Below are positions 1-7,740 of a stretch of DNA of 14,984 bases, one piece after another. A model generated the notes under the pieces. That model worked only from the letters and a program-made list of their open reading frames with translations. It searched no databases and was not told where the DNA came from. A program made the translations under genes and the position numbers. Positions within the stretch are counted from its first letter, which is position 1, and every line of letters begins with the position of its first letter. The DNA comes from CAKSIN01 sp964423705 (GTDB lineage: Bacteria > Bacillota > Clostridia > UMGS1810), in the NCBI GenBank assembly GCA_964423705.1, contig CAYRGA010000038.1:1-14984 (forward strand). Reading direction: 5' to 3'.

Positions 1-75
1 ATATGATTATCACACCTTCGTATTTCGGTTATATTATTATTTTACCAATCCCGATAATATAAAATTTATTTTTAA

Positions 76-104
76 ATATTATATTACTTTTTTGAAATTG
101 TCAA
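76..104 (-). promoter_or_regulatory. Putative leftward (divergent) promoter
   Basis: The - strand carries a perfect -35 TTGACA at 104-99. A -10 TAATAT follows at 81-76 after 17 bp; the perfect TATAAT at 83-78 would give a short 15-bp spacer. Transcription would run off the left end with a leader of about 70 nt that includes the purine-rich GAAGGTG at 19-13. The promoter call rests on sequence match only, and AT-rich DNA yields such matches by chance. Confidence 0.4.
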
Positions 105-114
105 TAGAAACATC

Positions 115-144
115 ACGAATTGCGTCTATAACGTAACGAATTGC
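115..144. repeat. 9-bp direct repeat ACGAATTGC, 21 bp apart
   Basis: ACGAATTGC occurs at 115-123 and again at 136-144, start-to-start 21 bp, which is two helical turns. The pair sits about 10 bp upstream of the -35 of the putative leftward promoter (99-104). Direct repeats on one DNA face next to a -35 are typical of activator sites, for example AraC-family proteins. The repeat is seen in the sequence; the activator role is inference. Confidence 0.4.
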
Positions 145-258
145 ATTTTTTCAGTGCTTTTTTATCAAAACTGATGCTTTTTTGAGTGTAAAAAATTTTT
201 AAATAATGCGAATGAAATTCCAATTTTTTCTTAAAAGCAAAAAAATTTAAATTGTGTA

Positions 259-287
259 TTGACATAGCAATATTATTGTGATAAAAT
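259..287 (+). promoter_or_regulatory. Promoter of the oxidoreductase/isomerase operon
   Basis: A perfect -35 TTGACA (259-264), a 17-bp spacer and a -10 TAAAAT (282-287) form a near-consensus housekeeping-sigma promoter. Transcription should begin near 294. The start codon follows at 341, leaving a leader of about 47 nt that contains the palindromic operator and the ribosome binding site AAGGGAG (324-330). Confidence 0.85.
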
Positions 288-302
288 CACCTTAACAGGT
301 AA

Positions 303-318
303 ATGTAAACGTTTACAT
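303..318. promoter_or_regulatory. LacI/CcpA-type palindromic operator (cre-like)
   Basis: ATGTAAACGTTTACAT is a perfect 16-bp palindrome with the central CpG typical of LacI/GalR-family operators. Its inner 14 bp fit the Bacillota cre consensus TGWAANCGNTNWCA exactly. It lies at about +9 to +24 from the predicted transcription start, where a bound repressor would block promoter clearance or act as a roadblock. The binding protein could be CcpA (catabolite repression) or a dedicated LacI-family regulator; none is encoded in the window, so the two cannot be separated here. Confidence 0.8.
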
Positions 319-340
319 ATATGAAGGGAGAATATTATTT

Positions 341-1510
341 ATGTCAAAAGCGAATCTTGACCAATTTAAAGATGTGAAGGCTGACGTTAAAGCAGTCGAC
401 AGAAGCAAGAAAATCAGAGTAGCTATCGTGGGTACGGGCTGGATTGCGGGGGCGCACATAAAGCAGTATCTGAAAATGGACGACGTTGAAATAGTCGGCG
501 GTGCCGATTTAATAGAAGGCAAAGCCGAGAAATTCTTCAAGGAATTCGGTGTGGAAAATGCAAAATGCTACACCTCAGACCTTGAAATGTACGAAAAAGA
601 AGATATCGATGCGGTAAGCATCTGTACATATAATAAAACACATGCCGAATGTGCCATAAATGCACTCAACGCCGGCGTACACGTAATCCTCGAAAAGCCG
701 ATGTGCGTTACGACAGAAGAAGCAGTAGAAATCATGAAGGCAGAGAAAAAGAGCGGCAAGATTCTCTCAATCGGTTTTCAACCGCGTTTCGACCCCGATA
801 TGCAGCTGGTTAAAAGTGTGGTACAGTCCGGCGTACTCGGAAAGATTTACTACATACAGACAGGCGGAGGAAGAAGAAGCGGTATACCGTTCCCCTTCGG
901 CACCACCTTTATCGATAAAAACACCGGTGTAATCGGTGCTATGGGTGACATAGGCTGCTATTCACTCGACATGGTGCTCAACGCTCTCGGATATCCGAAG
1001 CCGCTCACCGTTACGGGCTATACATCCGACTTTATGGGCACAAACCCGAATTATTCCGGTTATGTGAAATCTCAGCATCAGGATTATGCCAAGGTTTTCG
1101 GTGTTGACGACTTTGCAGCAGCATTCGTAAGACTTGAAGGCGATATCATCCTTGACTTCAGAATTTCATGGGCAATGCACATGGACACTCCCGGAGATAC
1201 CATCATTCTCGGTACAGAAGGCGGACTCAGAATACCCTCCACAGAGTGCTGGAACGGTACTATCGGCGGCGAGTTAAAGCTCTATCACAATGTAGCCGGC
1301 AAGGACGTGGAAACTATCATTCCGCGTTCCGCTGAAAATGTAGACTGCTTTGAGGTTAAGATTCGCTCCTTCCTCGATGCTATCCACTCCAACGGAAAAG
1401 CTCCGATACCGTCAAGCGAGATTCTCTACAACCAGGCTATCATCGACCACATAGTCAAATCCGCACAGGTAGGTCACGAGATTAAAGTTGAAATTCCTTC
1501 AATCGATTAA
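341..1510 (+). CDS. Gfo/Idh/MocA-family oxidoreductase
   Basis: This 389-residue protein is a cytoplasmic NAD(P)-dependent sugar or cyclitol dehydrogenase of the Gfo/Idh/MocA family. After about 24 polar residues the Rossmann fold begins with IRVAIVGTGWIAGAH (residues 25-39, dinucleotide-binding glycines). The family's EKP motif, whose lysine contacts substrate and cofactor, is at 118-120. The second signature reads GDIGCYSLD (202-210), so the usual catalytic histidine position is a tyrosine (Y207), as in the glucose-fructose oxidoreductase branch. The C-terminal alpha/beta substrate domain is complete and the length is normal. AAGGGAG (324-330) precedes the ATG by 10 nt. The isomerase/epimerase gene starts 18 bp downstream, so both are probably co-transcribed from 259-287 and controlled through the palindrome at 303-318. 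The family call is firm; the substrate is unknown, with myo-inositol-like, 3-keto-sugar and glycoside-oxidising roles all possible. Confidence 0.9.
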   Translation: MSKANLDQFKDVKADVKAVDRSKKIRVAIVGTGWIAGAHIKQYLKMDDVEIVGGADLIEGKAEKFFKEFGVENAKCYTSDLEMYEKEDIDAVSICTYNKTHAECAINALNAGVHVILEKPMCVTTEEAVEIMKAEKKSGKILSIGFQPRFDPDMQLVKSVVQSGVLGKIYYIQTGGGRRSGIPFPFGTTFIDKNTGVIGAMGDIGCYSLDMVLNALGYPKPLTVTGYTSDFMGTNPNYSGYVKSQHQDYAKVFGVDDFAAAFVRLEGDIILDFRISWAMHMDTPGDTIILGTEGGLRIPSTECWNGTIGGELKLYHNVAGKDVETIIPRSAENVDCFEVKIRSFLDAIHSNGKAPIPSSEILYNQAIIDHIVKSAQVGHEIKVEIPSID

Positions 1511-1528
1511 TAAAAGGAGATAATACAA

Positions 1529-2350
1529 ATGGGAAGATTTAAATTAGGATTACAGTTATACACTATCCGCGATGAAATGGAAAAGGACGTGGATGCGACA
1601 TTAAAGAAAGTGTCTGAAATGGGTTATGACTGCGTTGAATTTGCCGGATACTTCGACCACAGTGCCGATGAATTAAAGGCAATCTGCGAAAAGTACAATC
1701 TGGAAATCATATCGGTTCATCAGGGCTACGCCGATATCCTCGAAAAGCCAGACGAAACCATAAGCTACGTTAAAAAGCTCGGTGCTAAGTACTACACAAT
1801 TCCATGGATGAATGCCGACCTGCTTAAAAATGAATATGACAATGTCGTAGATAATATCAAAAAAGCCGGAAAAATCCTGAAGGATTCCGACATGCAACTT
1901 ATGTACCACAACCATGATTTTGAATTCAGTTCAAAACGTGACGGCAAGTTTATACTGGATGCTCTTTACGCAGATGTTCCGAGCGACCTTCTCATACCGG
2001 AAATAGACGTTTGCTGGGTACACTATGCCGGTCAGAATCCCGTCGAATACGTAAAGAAATACGGAAACATCATGAAAATTCTTCATTTAAAGGACTTTGA
2101 ATGTAAGAATCTGGCATCGGGTCCCGTATATGACCTTATAGGCGATGATTCCTCAAAGGATAAAAAAGACGAAACAGGCTTTGAATTCCGCCCGGTGGGA
2201 CACGGTCGTCAGGACATGAAGGCTATCTTAAAAGCCGCTGAGGACACAGCGATAGATTATCTGGTAGTCGAACAGGACATGCACCCGCAGCGTTCAAGCC
2301 TGGAGGATGCCAAAATCAGCATAGACTATCTGCGTTCTATAGGATATTAA
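1529..2350 (+). CDS. Sugar phosphate isomerase/epimerase (xylose isomerase-like TIM barrel)
   Basis: This 273-residue protein has the AP-endonuclease-2/xylose-isomerase-like TIM-barrel fold used by sugar epimerases, keto-sugar isomerases and inosose dehydratases. It opens with FKLGLQLYTIRDEM (4-17). Probable divalent-metal ligands are found in YHNHDFEF (126-133), PEIDVCW (157-163), HLKDF (186-190) and VVEQD (246-250), with GHGR (224-227) near the active site. It has no signal peptide, so it is cytoplasmic. AAAGGAGA (1513-1520) precedes the ATG by 8 nt. It follows the Gfo/Idh/MocA gene by 18 bp. This two-enzyme arrangement is common where a dehydrogenase makes a keto-sugar and the barrel enzyme isomerises, epimerises or eliminates from it. 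The exact reaction cannot be read from the sequence. Confidence 0.85.
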   Translation: MGRFKLGLQLYTIRDEMEKDVDATLKKVSEMGYDCVEFAGYFDHSADELKAICEKYNLEIISVHQGYADILEKPDETISYVKKLGAKYYTIPWMNADLLKNEYDNVVDNIKKAGKILKDSDMQLMYHNHDFEFSSKRDGKFILDALYADVPSDLLIPEIDVCWVHYAGQNPVEYVKKYGNIMKILHLKDFECKNLASGPVYDLIGDDSSKDKKDETGFEFRPVGHGRQDMKAILKAAEDTAIDYLVVEQDMHPQRSSLEDAKISIDYLRSIGY

Positions 2351-2380
2351 TTAAATTTAAGCACAAATCATGCACTTATG

Positions 2381-2409
2381 CGCCCCGAAAAGTTCGACTT
2401 TTCGGGGCG
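2381..2409 (+). terminator. Hairpin ending the oxidoreductase/isomerase operon
   Basis: CGCCCCGAAAAGT (2381-2393) pairs perfectly with 2397-2409 around a 3-nt loop, a 13-bp stem with a GC-rich base. It lies 30 bp after the stop codon. The tract that follows (ATTCATATATT) is AT-rich but not a true T run; a run of six T appears only at 2433-2438. It is probably an intrinsic terminator or an mRNA 3'-end stabiliser, and termination may be incomplete. Confidence 0.7.
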
Positions 2410-2449
2410 ATTCATATATTGCGTGGTTTGTGTTTTTTGTTGAGAATTA

Positions 2450-2478
2450 TTTACAGCTTTTAAAATGAGGATTATAAT
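2450..2478 (+). promoter_or_regulatory. Promoter of the decayed repeat-protein gene
   Basis: TTTACA (2450-2455), a 17-bp spacer and a perfect TATAAT (2473-2478) form a good promoter, with a start expected near 2485. The leader of about 70 nt contains a small CCGC/GCGG hairpin (2499-2509) and the ribosome binding site GGAGAG (2542-2547). The control region has stayed intact although the gene behind it is broken. Confidence 0.7.
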
Positions 2479-2555
2479 ATTGTTTCAGATGTAATCCACC
2501 GCATAGCGGCGGGGTCAATTTAAGAATTTATTATACTCATTGGAGAGTAACTTTT

Positions 2556-4198
2556 ATGAAGAAATACATATTTTCTCTGCCGGTTATTTTAGCCGTGGTT
2601 TTAGGTGCGAATTCTGCACTTGCCAACACCGCGGACAGCATCTATACCTATTATCATAGAAGATAATTGCGCAGTAATCACCGGTGGAAACTATAGGCGA
2701 AAGTGCGTTTCAGTATTGCTATGGCATTAAAAATTTTGAGATTGATGCCAAAAATCCGTACTACAGCAGTGCCGACGGCATACTGTACAACAAAGACCAA
2801 ACAGAATTAATAGCATATCCTATCAAAGGTGACATTACAGAATACTCGCTCCCCGACAGCGTATTAACCATAGCGGAAACCGCATTTGACGGGTGCACAG
2901 CACTTAAAAGAATAGATGTAACCGAAGAAAACACGGCTTTCAGCAGTAAGGACGGTGTGCTCTTTAACAAAGACAAAACCACACTCATAAAATTTCCGAC
3001 AGACAGCGACATAGTCGATTATATCATACCTGACAGTGTCACACAGTTATGCCCCATTCCGTTTGAAAGATGTAAAAAAACTCGGAATTGTATCGATTCC
3101 AAGCAGTGTAACAATTAATAATCAAGTATTTCTCAGCTGCGAAAATTTAAAAATTAATATCGCAGATTTGACAAGCTGGTGCACTGCCGGACCAAATTCC
3201 TGCTTTATATTCAGTGATTCGGACCGGAACTTGTATTTGAACAACAAGCTTGTGACGAAGCTGGCTATCCCAAGCGATGTCACAGAGATAAAATACTGCG
3301 CATTTAAAAACTGCTCAAGCATTACAAGTGTAACCATACCGCAAAGTGTATCAAATGTAAATTCTTATGCATTTTCAGGCTGCAAAAACCTCAAAAGAGC
3401 TGATATTTAGATGATGACCTTGAATGGTTCATAAAGGCGGATATATCCGAATTCGGTAACGATGAGCTGAAAAAAGCTCTGACGGAAAGTCAAGACGGTT
3501 TGCCGCAGATAGGCTATTATACCGAAACCGCCATTGACAGCACATCGACAAAGATAACGGTGTCTACCGAAAACCTTCCGTACAATGCGGTTGTTTTCGC
3601 TGTATGCTATAACGAAGACAGTGCCGAAAAAATACTATCGGCGAAGGTTAGCGATGCGGCTGATAACAAGTTAGCTTTTGAAATTGAAAATGCTTATAAC
3701 TACAGTGCCGTAAAGCTTATGACATTTAATACGAAAAACCTACGGCCTCTCGCTTTGTCAAGCTCATATGCTGTGGATTCACCAAAGGATTTTGATGATG
3801 TCTTGACAGAGCTCAACAACGGCACGCTTGAAAATGTATTTAACTATGCCTATGTTATGAAGCTTGACGAAAGCAGAATAAGCAGATGGTACAATTCCAT
3901 AACCGAGGAGCTTCAAAAGGAAATAACCCTTGACATAAGCAGAAAAGACCTCACTACACAGAGCGACTTTGATTATGCGATTACCGAAGCACTGATTTTA
4001 AATGTAGTGGAAAATCCGCCGGTTACAAGTACAATCATGTTGTATGTGTATGAGGTAATGTATGAATTAAGTAAGTACTGCAATTTTTTGTTATGGGAAA
4101 TGAAATATGAACAAAGCGGTACATCTTCGGGCAGTGGCTCGGACGGCGGTTCAAGTGAATTTAAAACAGATGAAGCCGATAGTGACCAAGGCGAATAA
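2556..4198 (+). pseudogene. Secreted BspA-type leucine-rich-repeat protein, multiply disrupted
   Basis: The remains encode an exported repeat protein. From the ATG at 2556, with GGAGAG 8 nt upstream, residues 1-23 form a signal peptide (MKKY, a hydrophobic core, then ANSALA). This frame stops at 2666. The neighbouring frame continues as EDNCAVITG up to about 2683. The LRR_5/BspA repeats then start in a third frame (VETIGESAFQYC from 2684), with units such as LPDSVLTIAETAFDGC and repeated DGILYNKD/DGVLFNKD segments. A run of seven A (3074-3080) shifts the frame by one extra base; translation resumes as KKLGIVSIPSSV and continues to a stop at 3410. At TTT (3406-3408) one base appears to be missing, which restores the repeat frame (LDDDLEWFIKADIS). 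It then runs to 4198, ending in a Ser/Gly-rich acidic tail. Junctions near 2650 and 2684 suggest one indel and a deletion of repeat units. The alternative is sequencing error, but the neighbouring genes are intact. BspA-like proteins often serve in surface attachment; the role here is unknown. Confidence 0.85.
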
Positions 4199-4202
4199 AG
4201 CC

Positions 4203-4237
4203 AAATCGGAGCAGTTCGAGATGAACTGCTCCGATTT
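4203..4237. terminator. Bidirectional terminator between convergent genes
   Basis: AAATCGGAGCAGTTC (4203-4217) pairs perfectly with 4223-4237 around a 5-nt loop, a 15-bp stem. TTTT closes the + strand side (4235-4238), and the - strand continues AT-rich through the end of the convergent gene. It lies between the stop of the repeat-protein gene (4198) and that of clpC (4258), so it can end transcripts from both sides. Confidence 0.8.
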
Positions 4238-4257
4238 TCATATCAGCGGATTAAAAG

Positions 4258-6717
4258 CTATTTGACATCCGCAGGTTCCGTTTCCTTCTTATTAATAACA
4301 ACTTTACCGTCCGCAAAGTCAACCTCTGCTCCCGTATTCTCTTTAAGCTCCTGTGCCAGAATACTGTCGGCTAGGAAATCCTCCACCTCAGACTGTATCG
4401 CACGTCTGAGCGGTCTTGCACCGTAAGCATCATCGTATCCCGTTTCGGCAAGGTGACTTATGAGTGCCTGTGTAAACGTCAATCTGTATCCGAGGGTTTC
4501 CATTCTTCCCTTTAAGCTTGAAAGCATAATACCGGTTATCTTCTCTATATCTATCGGTGTGAGCTTATGGAAAACTATTATCTCATCGATACGGTTGATA
4601 AGCTCGGGTCTGAACACGTTTTTAAGCTCACCAAGCACCTGACTTTTTACAAATTCATAATCTTTGTCGCCGCCTTCATCCGCAGTGCCGAAGCCGAGTG
4701 TCGGTTTCGCTTTTTCGGTTATAAGGCGTGCACCGACGTTGGAAGTCATAATTATAACGGTGTTTTTAAAGTCCACTCGTCTGCCCTGAGAATCGGTAAG
4801 TATGCCGTCCTCCAGTATCTGCAGCAGAATATTGAACACATCGGGATGTGCCTTCTCTATCTCATCGAAGAGCACTACGGAATACGGCTTCCTTCTTACC
4901 TTTTCAGTAAGCTGTCCGCCTTCTTCATATCCGACGAATCCCGGAGGAGAGCCCACAAGTCGGGACACATTGTGTTTATCCATATATTCACTCATATCGA
5001 TTCGTATAACGGCATTTTCATCCCCGAATATCGCCTCTGCCAGTGCCTTGCAAAGCTCCGTTTTACCAACACCGGTAGGACCCAAAAATATAAAAGAGCC
5101 TGTCGGTCGTTTCGGGTCTTTTAAGCCGGTTCTTCCGCGGCGGATAGCCTTCGCCACAGCTACGACCGCTTCGTCCTGTCCCACAACACGCTTATGAAGT
5201 ATCTGTTCCATATTTTTCAGGCGCTCCTGCTCCTCGCCGGCAAGCTTTTTAACGGGGATTCCCGTCCAGTCGGTTATGACATCGCAGATTTCATTTTCGG
5301 TGACAAACAACTCATCCTTGGAATTGCTCTTTTCCCAGCCGGACTTTTTATCGGCAAGCTCAGAGCGCATTTTCTCTTCTTCATCACGCAGTGATGCCGC
5401 TTTTTCAAATTCCTGGTTTTCAATCGCCTTGCGCTTTTCACTGCCTACTGCCGACAGCTTTTCCTCCATTTCTTTAATATCCGGAGGAGCGGTAAATGCC
5501 TTCATTCTTATTTTAGACGCCGCCTCATCAATAAGGTCTATCGCCTTATCGGGCAAGAATCTATCGGTTATATACCGTGCGGAAAGCTTGGCGGCACTTT
5601 CCAGGGCACTGTCTGTAATGGTTACCTTGTGATGCGTTTCATATTTTTCACGTATACCCTTTAGGATTTCGACAGTTTCGTCAACAGTCGGTTCACCTAC
5701 GATTATCGGCTGGAAACGTCTTTCAAGAGCCGCATCCTTTTCAATATTTTTGCGGTATTCGTCCAGGGTAGTAGCACCTATCAGCTGGAGCTCACCCCTG
5801 GCAAGAAGCGGCTTTAATATATTCGCCGCATCCATCGCGCCCTCGGCGGCACCCGCACCTATGAGGGTGTGCACCTCATCGATAAACAAAATAATGTTTT
5901 TATTCTTTTTAACCTCATCAAGGGCTTTTTTGATTCTTTCCTCAAACTCGCCACGGTATTTTGTACCTGCTACCATCGACGAAAGGTCAAGCGAAAAAAT
6001 CCTCTTATTTTTCAAAGTTTCGGGAATTGTACCGTCGACGATTTTTGAAGCCAGTCCTTCGGCTACGGCGGTCTTTCCCACTCCCGGTTCACCTATAAGG
6101 CAAGGGTTATTTTTCGTACGTCTGGACAGTATCTGTATTACACGCTCTATTTCCTTATCACGACCGATAATCGGATCAAACTTTCCTTCCTCCGCAAGCC
6201 GTGTCAAATCCGTTCCGAACTGTTCCAGATTTTTAATGCTTGTCGTGGATGCCTTTTGATTTTGGGCGTTTTTTCCTCCTTGCGATCTGCCTGTGCCATA
6301 CATTGCCTGTGCAATTTCATTAAAATCCACTTCATAATCGGCAAGGATTTTAACTGCCACGCTCTGTCCTTCTCGCATAATAGCCATCAATATATGCTCG
6401 GGCTCAATGTACATCGAACCTGTTTTCTTCGCTTCATTAAAGCTTATTTCAAGTATTGCCTTGCTCCGTGGCGTGAGAGGCAGCGACGTATTTATATACG
6501 AATTTCCCGACGGTGATGTATACTCGGATATTTTCTCCGTGACACCGTCCAAGTCAATTTCCTGAGCCTCCAGAGCTTCTGCCGCCGCCGAAGTACCTTC
6601 TTTAAGGATACCGGCAAGTATATGCTCAGTGCCGACATAATTATAACCCATTTCACCGGCAATATCATGTGCGAATCTCAGTACAGCTCTTGATTTTTCG
6701 GTAAATCTGGAATCCAT
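4258..6717 (-). CDS. clpC: ATP-dependent Clp protease ATP-binding subunit ClpC
   Basis: ClpC is a hexameric AAA+ unfoldase that recognises damaged or phosphoarginine-marked proteins and threads them into ClpP. The 819-residue protein has the full Hsp100 layout. A double Clp-N repeat lies at about 1-145. AAA-1 has Walker A GEPGVGKT (209-216) and Walker B IILFIDEVH (275-283). The middle domain carries a UVR-like segment (about 425-460, ending in AASLRDEEEKM), which is the ClpC hallmark that separates it from ClpB. AAA-2 has Walker A GPTGVGKT (546-553), Walker B VVLFDEIE (614-621) and the ClpP-docking tripeptide LGF (674-676). Length and motifs are normal. GGAGG (6730-6726) sits 8 nt before the ATG and overlaps the mcsB stop codon, so it is the last gene of the ctsR operon and is translated close behind mcsB. 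It ends before the hairpin at 4203-4237. CtsR repression from 8807-8829 should control it. Confidence 0.97.
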   Translation of the reverse strand: MDSRFTEKSRAVLRFAHDIAGEMGYNYVGTEHILAGILKEGTSAAAEALEAQEIDLDGVTEKISEYTSPSGNSYINTSLPLTPRSKAILEISFNEAKKTGSMYIEPEHILMAIMREGQSVAVKILADYEVDFNEIAQAMYGTGRSQGGKNAQNQKASTTSIKNLEQFGTDLTRLAEEGKFDPIIGRDKEIERVIQILSRRTKNNPCLIGEPGVGKTAVAEGLASKIVDGTIPETLKNKRIFSLDLSSMVAGTKYRGEFEERIKKALDEVKKNKNIILFIDEVHTLIGAGAAEGAMDAANILKPLLARGELQLIGATTLDEYRKNIEKDAALERRFQPIIVGEPTVDETVEILKGIREKYETHHKVTITDSALESAAKLSARYITDRFLPDKAIDLIDEAASKIRMKAFTAPPDIKEMEEKLSAVGSEKRKAIENQEFEKAASLRDEEEKMRSELADKKSGWEKSNSKDELFVTENEICDVITDWTGIPVKKLAGEEQERLKNMEQILHKRVVGQDEAVVAVAKAIRRGRTGLKDPKRPTGSFIFLGPTGVGKTELCKALAEAIFGDENAVIRIDMSEYMDKHNVSRLVGSPPGFVGYEEGGQLTEKVRRKPYSVVLFDEIEKAHPDVFNILLQILEDGILTDSQGRRVDFKNTVIIMTSNVGARLITEKAKPTLGFGTADEGGDKDYEFVKSQVLGELKNVFRPELINRIDEIIVFHKLTPIDIEKITGIMLSSLKGRMETLGYRLTFTQALISHLAETGYDDAYGARPLRRAIQSEVEDFLADSILAQELKENTGAEVDFADGKVVINKKETEPADVK

Positions 6718-6729
6718 AAGTCATTCCTC

Positions 6730-7740
6730 CTATTTCTCATTTAATGTTCTTCTCACTATCGAGGCTCTCTCCACATCGCGCTCCATGACAGTTGTACTGC
6801 CCTTTGAAAGGTGCGCCGGAGAGGTTATTGTCATAAGTGTATTCAGAGTTTTGGCATCGGTGTCAGCTATAAGTCCCTGTGAAATTCCGAAGCGCACGTA
6901 TGAAAGTAAACTCAGCATTTCCCCGCTCGACAGCACTCTGGCACTTTTAAGTATACCCATGGAGCGCATTATTTTGTCCTCAAGCACGGGTCCTTGCTGT
7001 TTAAGCATAGATGCGCGAAGCTCCTTTTCCTTGGAAATCACTTGATTTACAGCATCGTACAGCTTTGCAAGAATCTCGGTTTCATCCACGCCGAGTGTCA
7101 TTTGATTTGATATCTGGAACAGATATCCGGATGCCTTGCTGCCTTCTCCATACATTCCGCGCACGGTTATTCCCAGCTTTCCGAGTGCGGCGAACATTCC
7201 CTCTGCCACCGAACAGCGGCATATCGCCGGGAGGTGCAGCATAACAGATACCCTCATGCCTGTTCCCGCATTTGTGAGGCAACTGGTAAGGTAGCCGTAT
7301 TTCGGATGTACAGCATATGAAAGCTTATCAGCCAAATATGCATCGGTCTTGCTTATAAGGTCATATGCCTTCTGACATTCAAGTCCGGCAAATATTGCCT
7401 GAATACGCAAATGGTCTTCTTCGTTTACCATAATACTTATGTTTTTATCCTCACTTGTAAATACAGCACACGGCTTTTTTTGTTTGGTTATATTCGGGCT
7501 TATATAATGCTTTTCAACCAATACTTCCCTTTCTGTAGGATTTAACGAATTTAATTCGGTTTTCGCGAATTTTATATCGGAGTCCTTCAAGGCATTTTCA
7601 GTAAGCTCTATGACCTTATTTGCATCATCAGCGTTCATTTTGCTCGGGAAGGGAATATCCTTCAAATTTCGCGCCAGCCGTATCCTGGTACTCAGAACTA
7701 TATCACTTTGAAAACCCTCGTCATTATACCACTCAGCCAT
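6730..7740 (-). CDS. mcsB: Protein-arginine kinase McsB
   Basis: McsB phosphorylates arginine residues on proteins, including CtsR, marking them for ClpC-ClpP. The 336-residue sequence is an ATP:guanido phosphotransferase catalytic domain without the N-terminal domain of creatine/arginine kinases, as expected for McsB. Visible motifs are STRIRLARN (17-25, nucleotide-binding arginines), VNEEDHLRIQ (105-114, with the catalytic acidic residue) and LTSCLTNAGTGMR (151-163). The RDVERA motif (321-326) matches the RDxxRA phosphoarginine-sensing site of McsB. The Cys-Leu at 154-155 stands where Cys-Pro is usual, a mild departure. The ATG lies 8 bp inside the end of mcsA, which implies translational coupling and matches the known need for McsA as activator. 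The 3' end overlaps the clpC ribosome binding site. Confidence 0.96.
   Translation of the reverse strand: MAEWYNDEGFQSDIVLSTRIRLARNLKDIPFPSKMNADDANKVIELTENALKDSDIKFAKTELNSLNPTEREVLVEKHYISPNITKQKKPCAVFTSEDKNISIMVNEEDHLRIQAIFAGLECQKAYDLISKTDAYLADKLSYAVHPKYGYLTSCLTNAGTGMRVSVMLHLPAICRCSVAEGMFAALGKLGITVRGMYGEGSKASGYLFQISNQMTLGVDETEILAKLYDAVNQVISKEKELRASMLKQQGPVLEDKIMRSMGILKSARVLSSGEMLSLLSYVRFGISQGLIADTDAKTLNTLMTITSPAHLSKGSTTVMERDVERASIVRRTLNEK

Larger units (their letters stand above)
1..258. other. AT-rich intergenic region with possible divergent control
   Basis: No convincing gene lies here. The stretch is strongly AT-rich, with T-tracts near 145-151, 158-163 and 178-183 that recur every 12-20 bp and could curve the DNA. 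On the - strand a purine-rich GAAGGTG at 19-13 would be a suitable ribosome binding site for a gene whose start codon lies at or just beyond the left edge, so a leftward-transcribed gene outside the window is likely. This is inferred; no part of that gene's coding sequence is visible. Confidence 0.5.

Noticed and set aside
3036..3410. Middle repeat segment as an independent gene starting at 3036
   Set aside because: The GTG at 3036 has no ribosome binding site, and its repeats continue those of the preceding frame once one A is removed at 3074-3080.
4567..5124. Long + strand open frame inside clpC (185 codons)
   Set aside because: It is antisense to a fully conserved ClpC sequence, resembles no family and has no start signals: a shadow frame.
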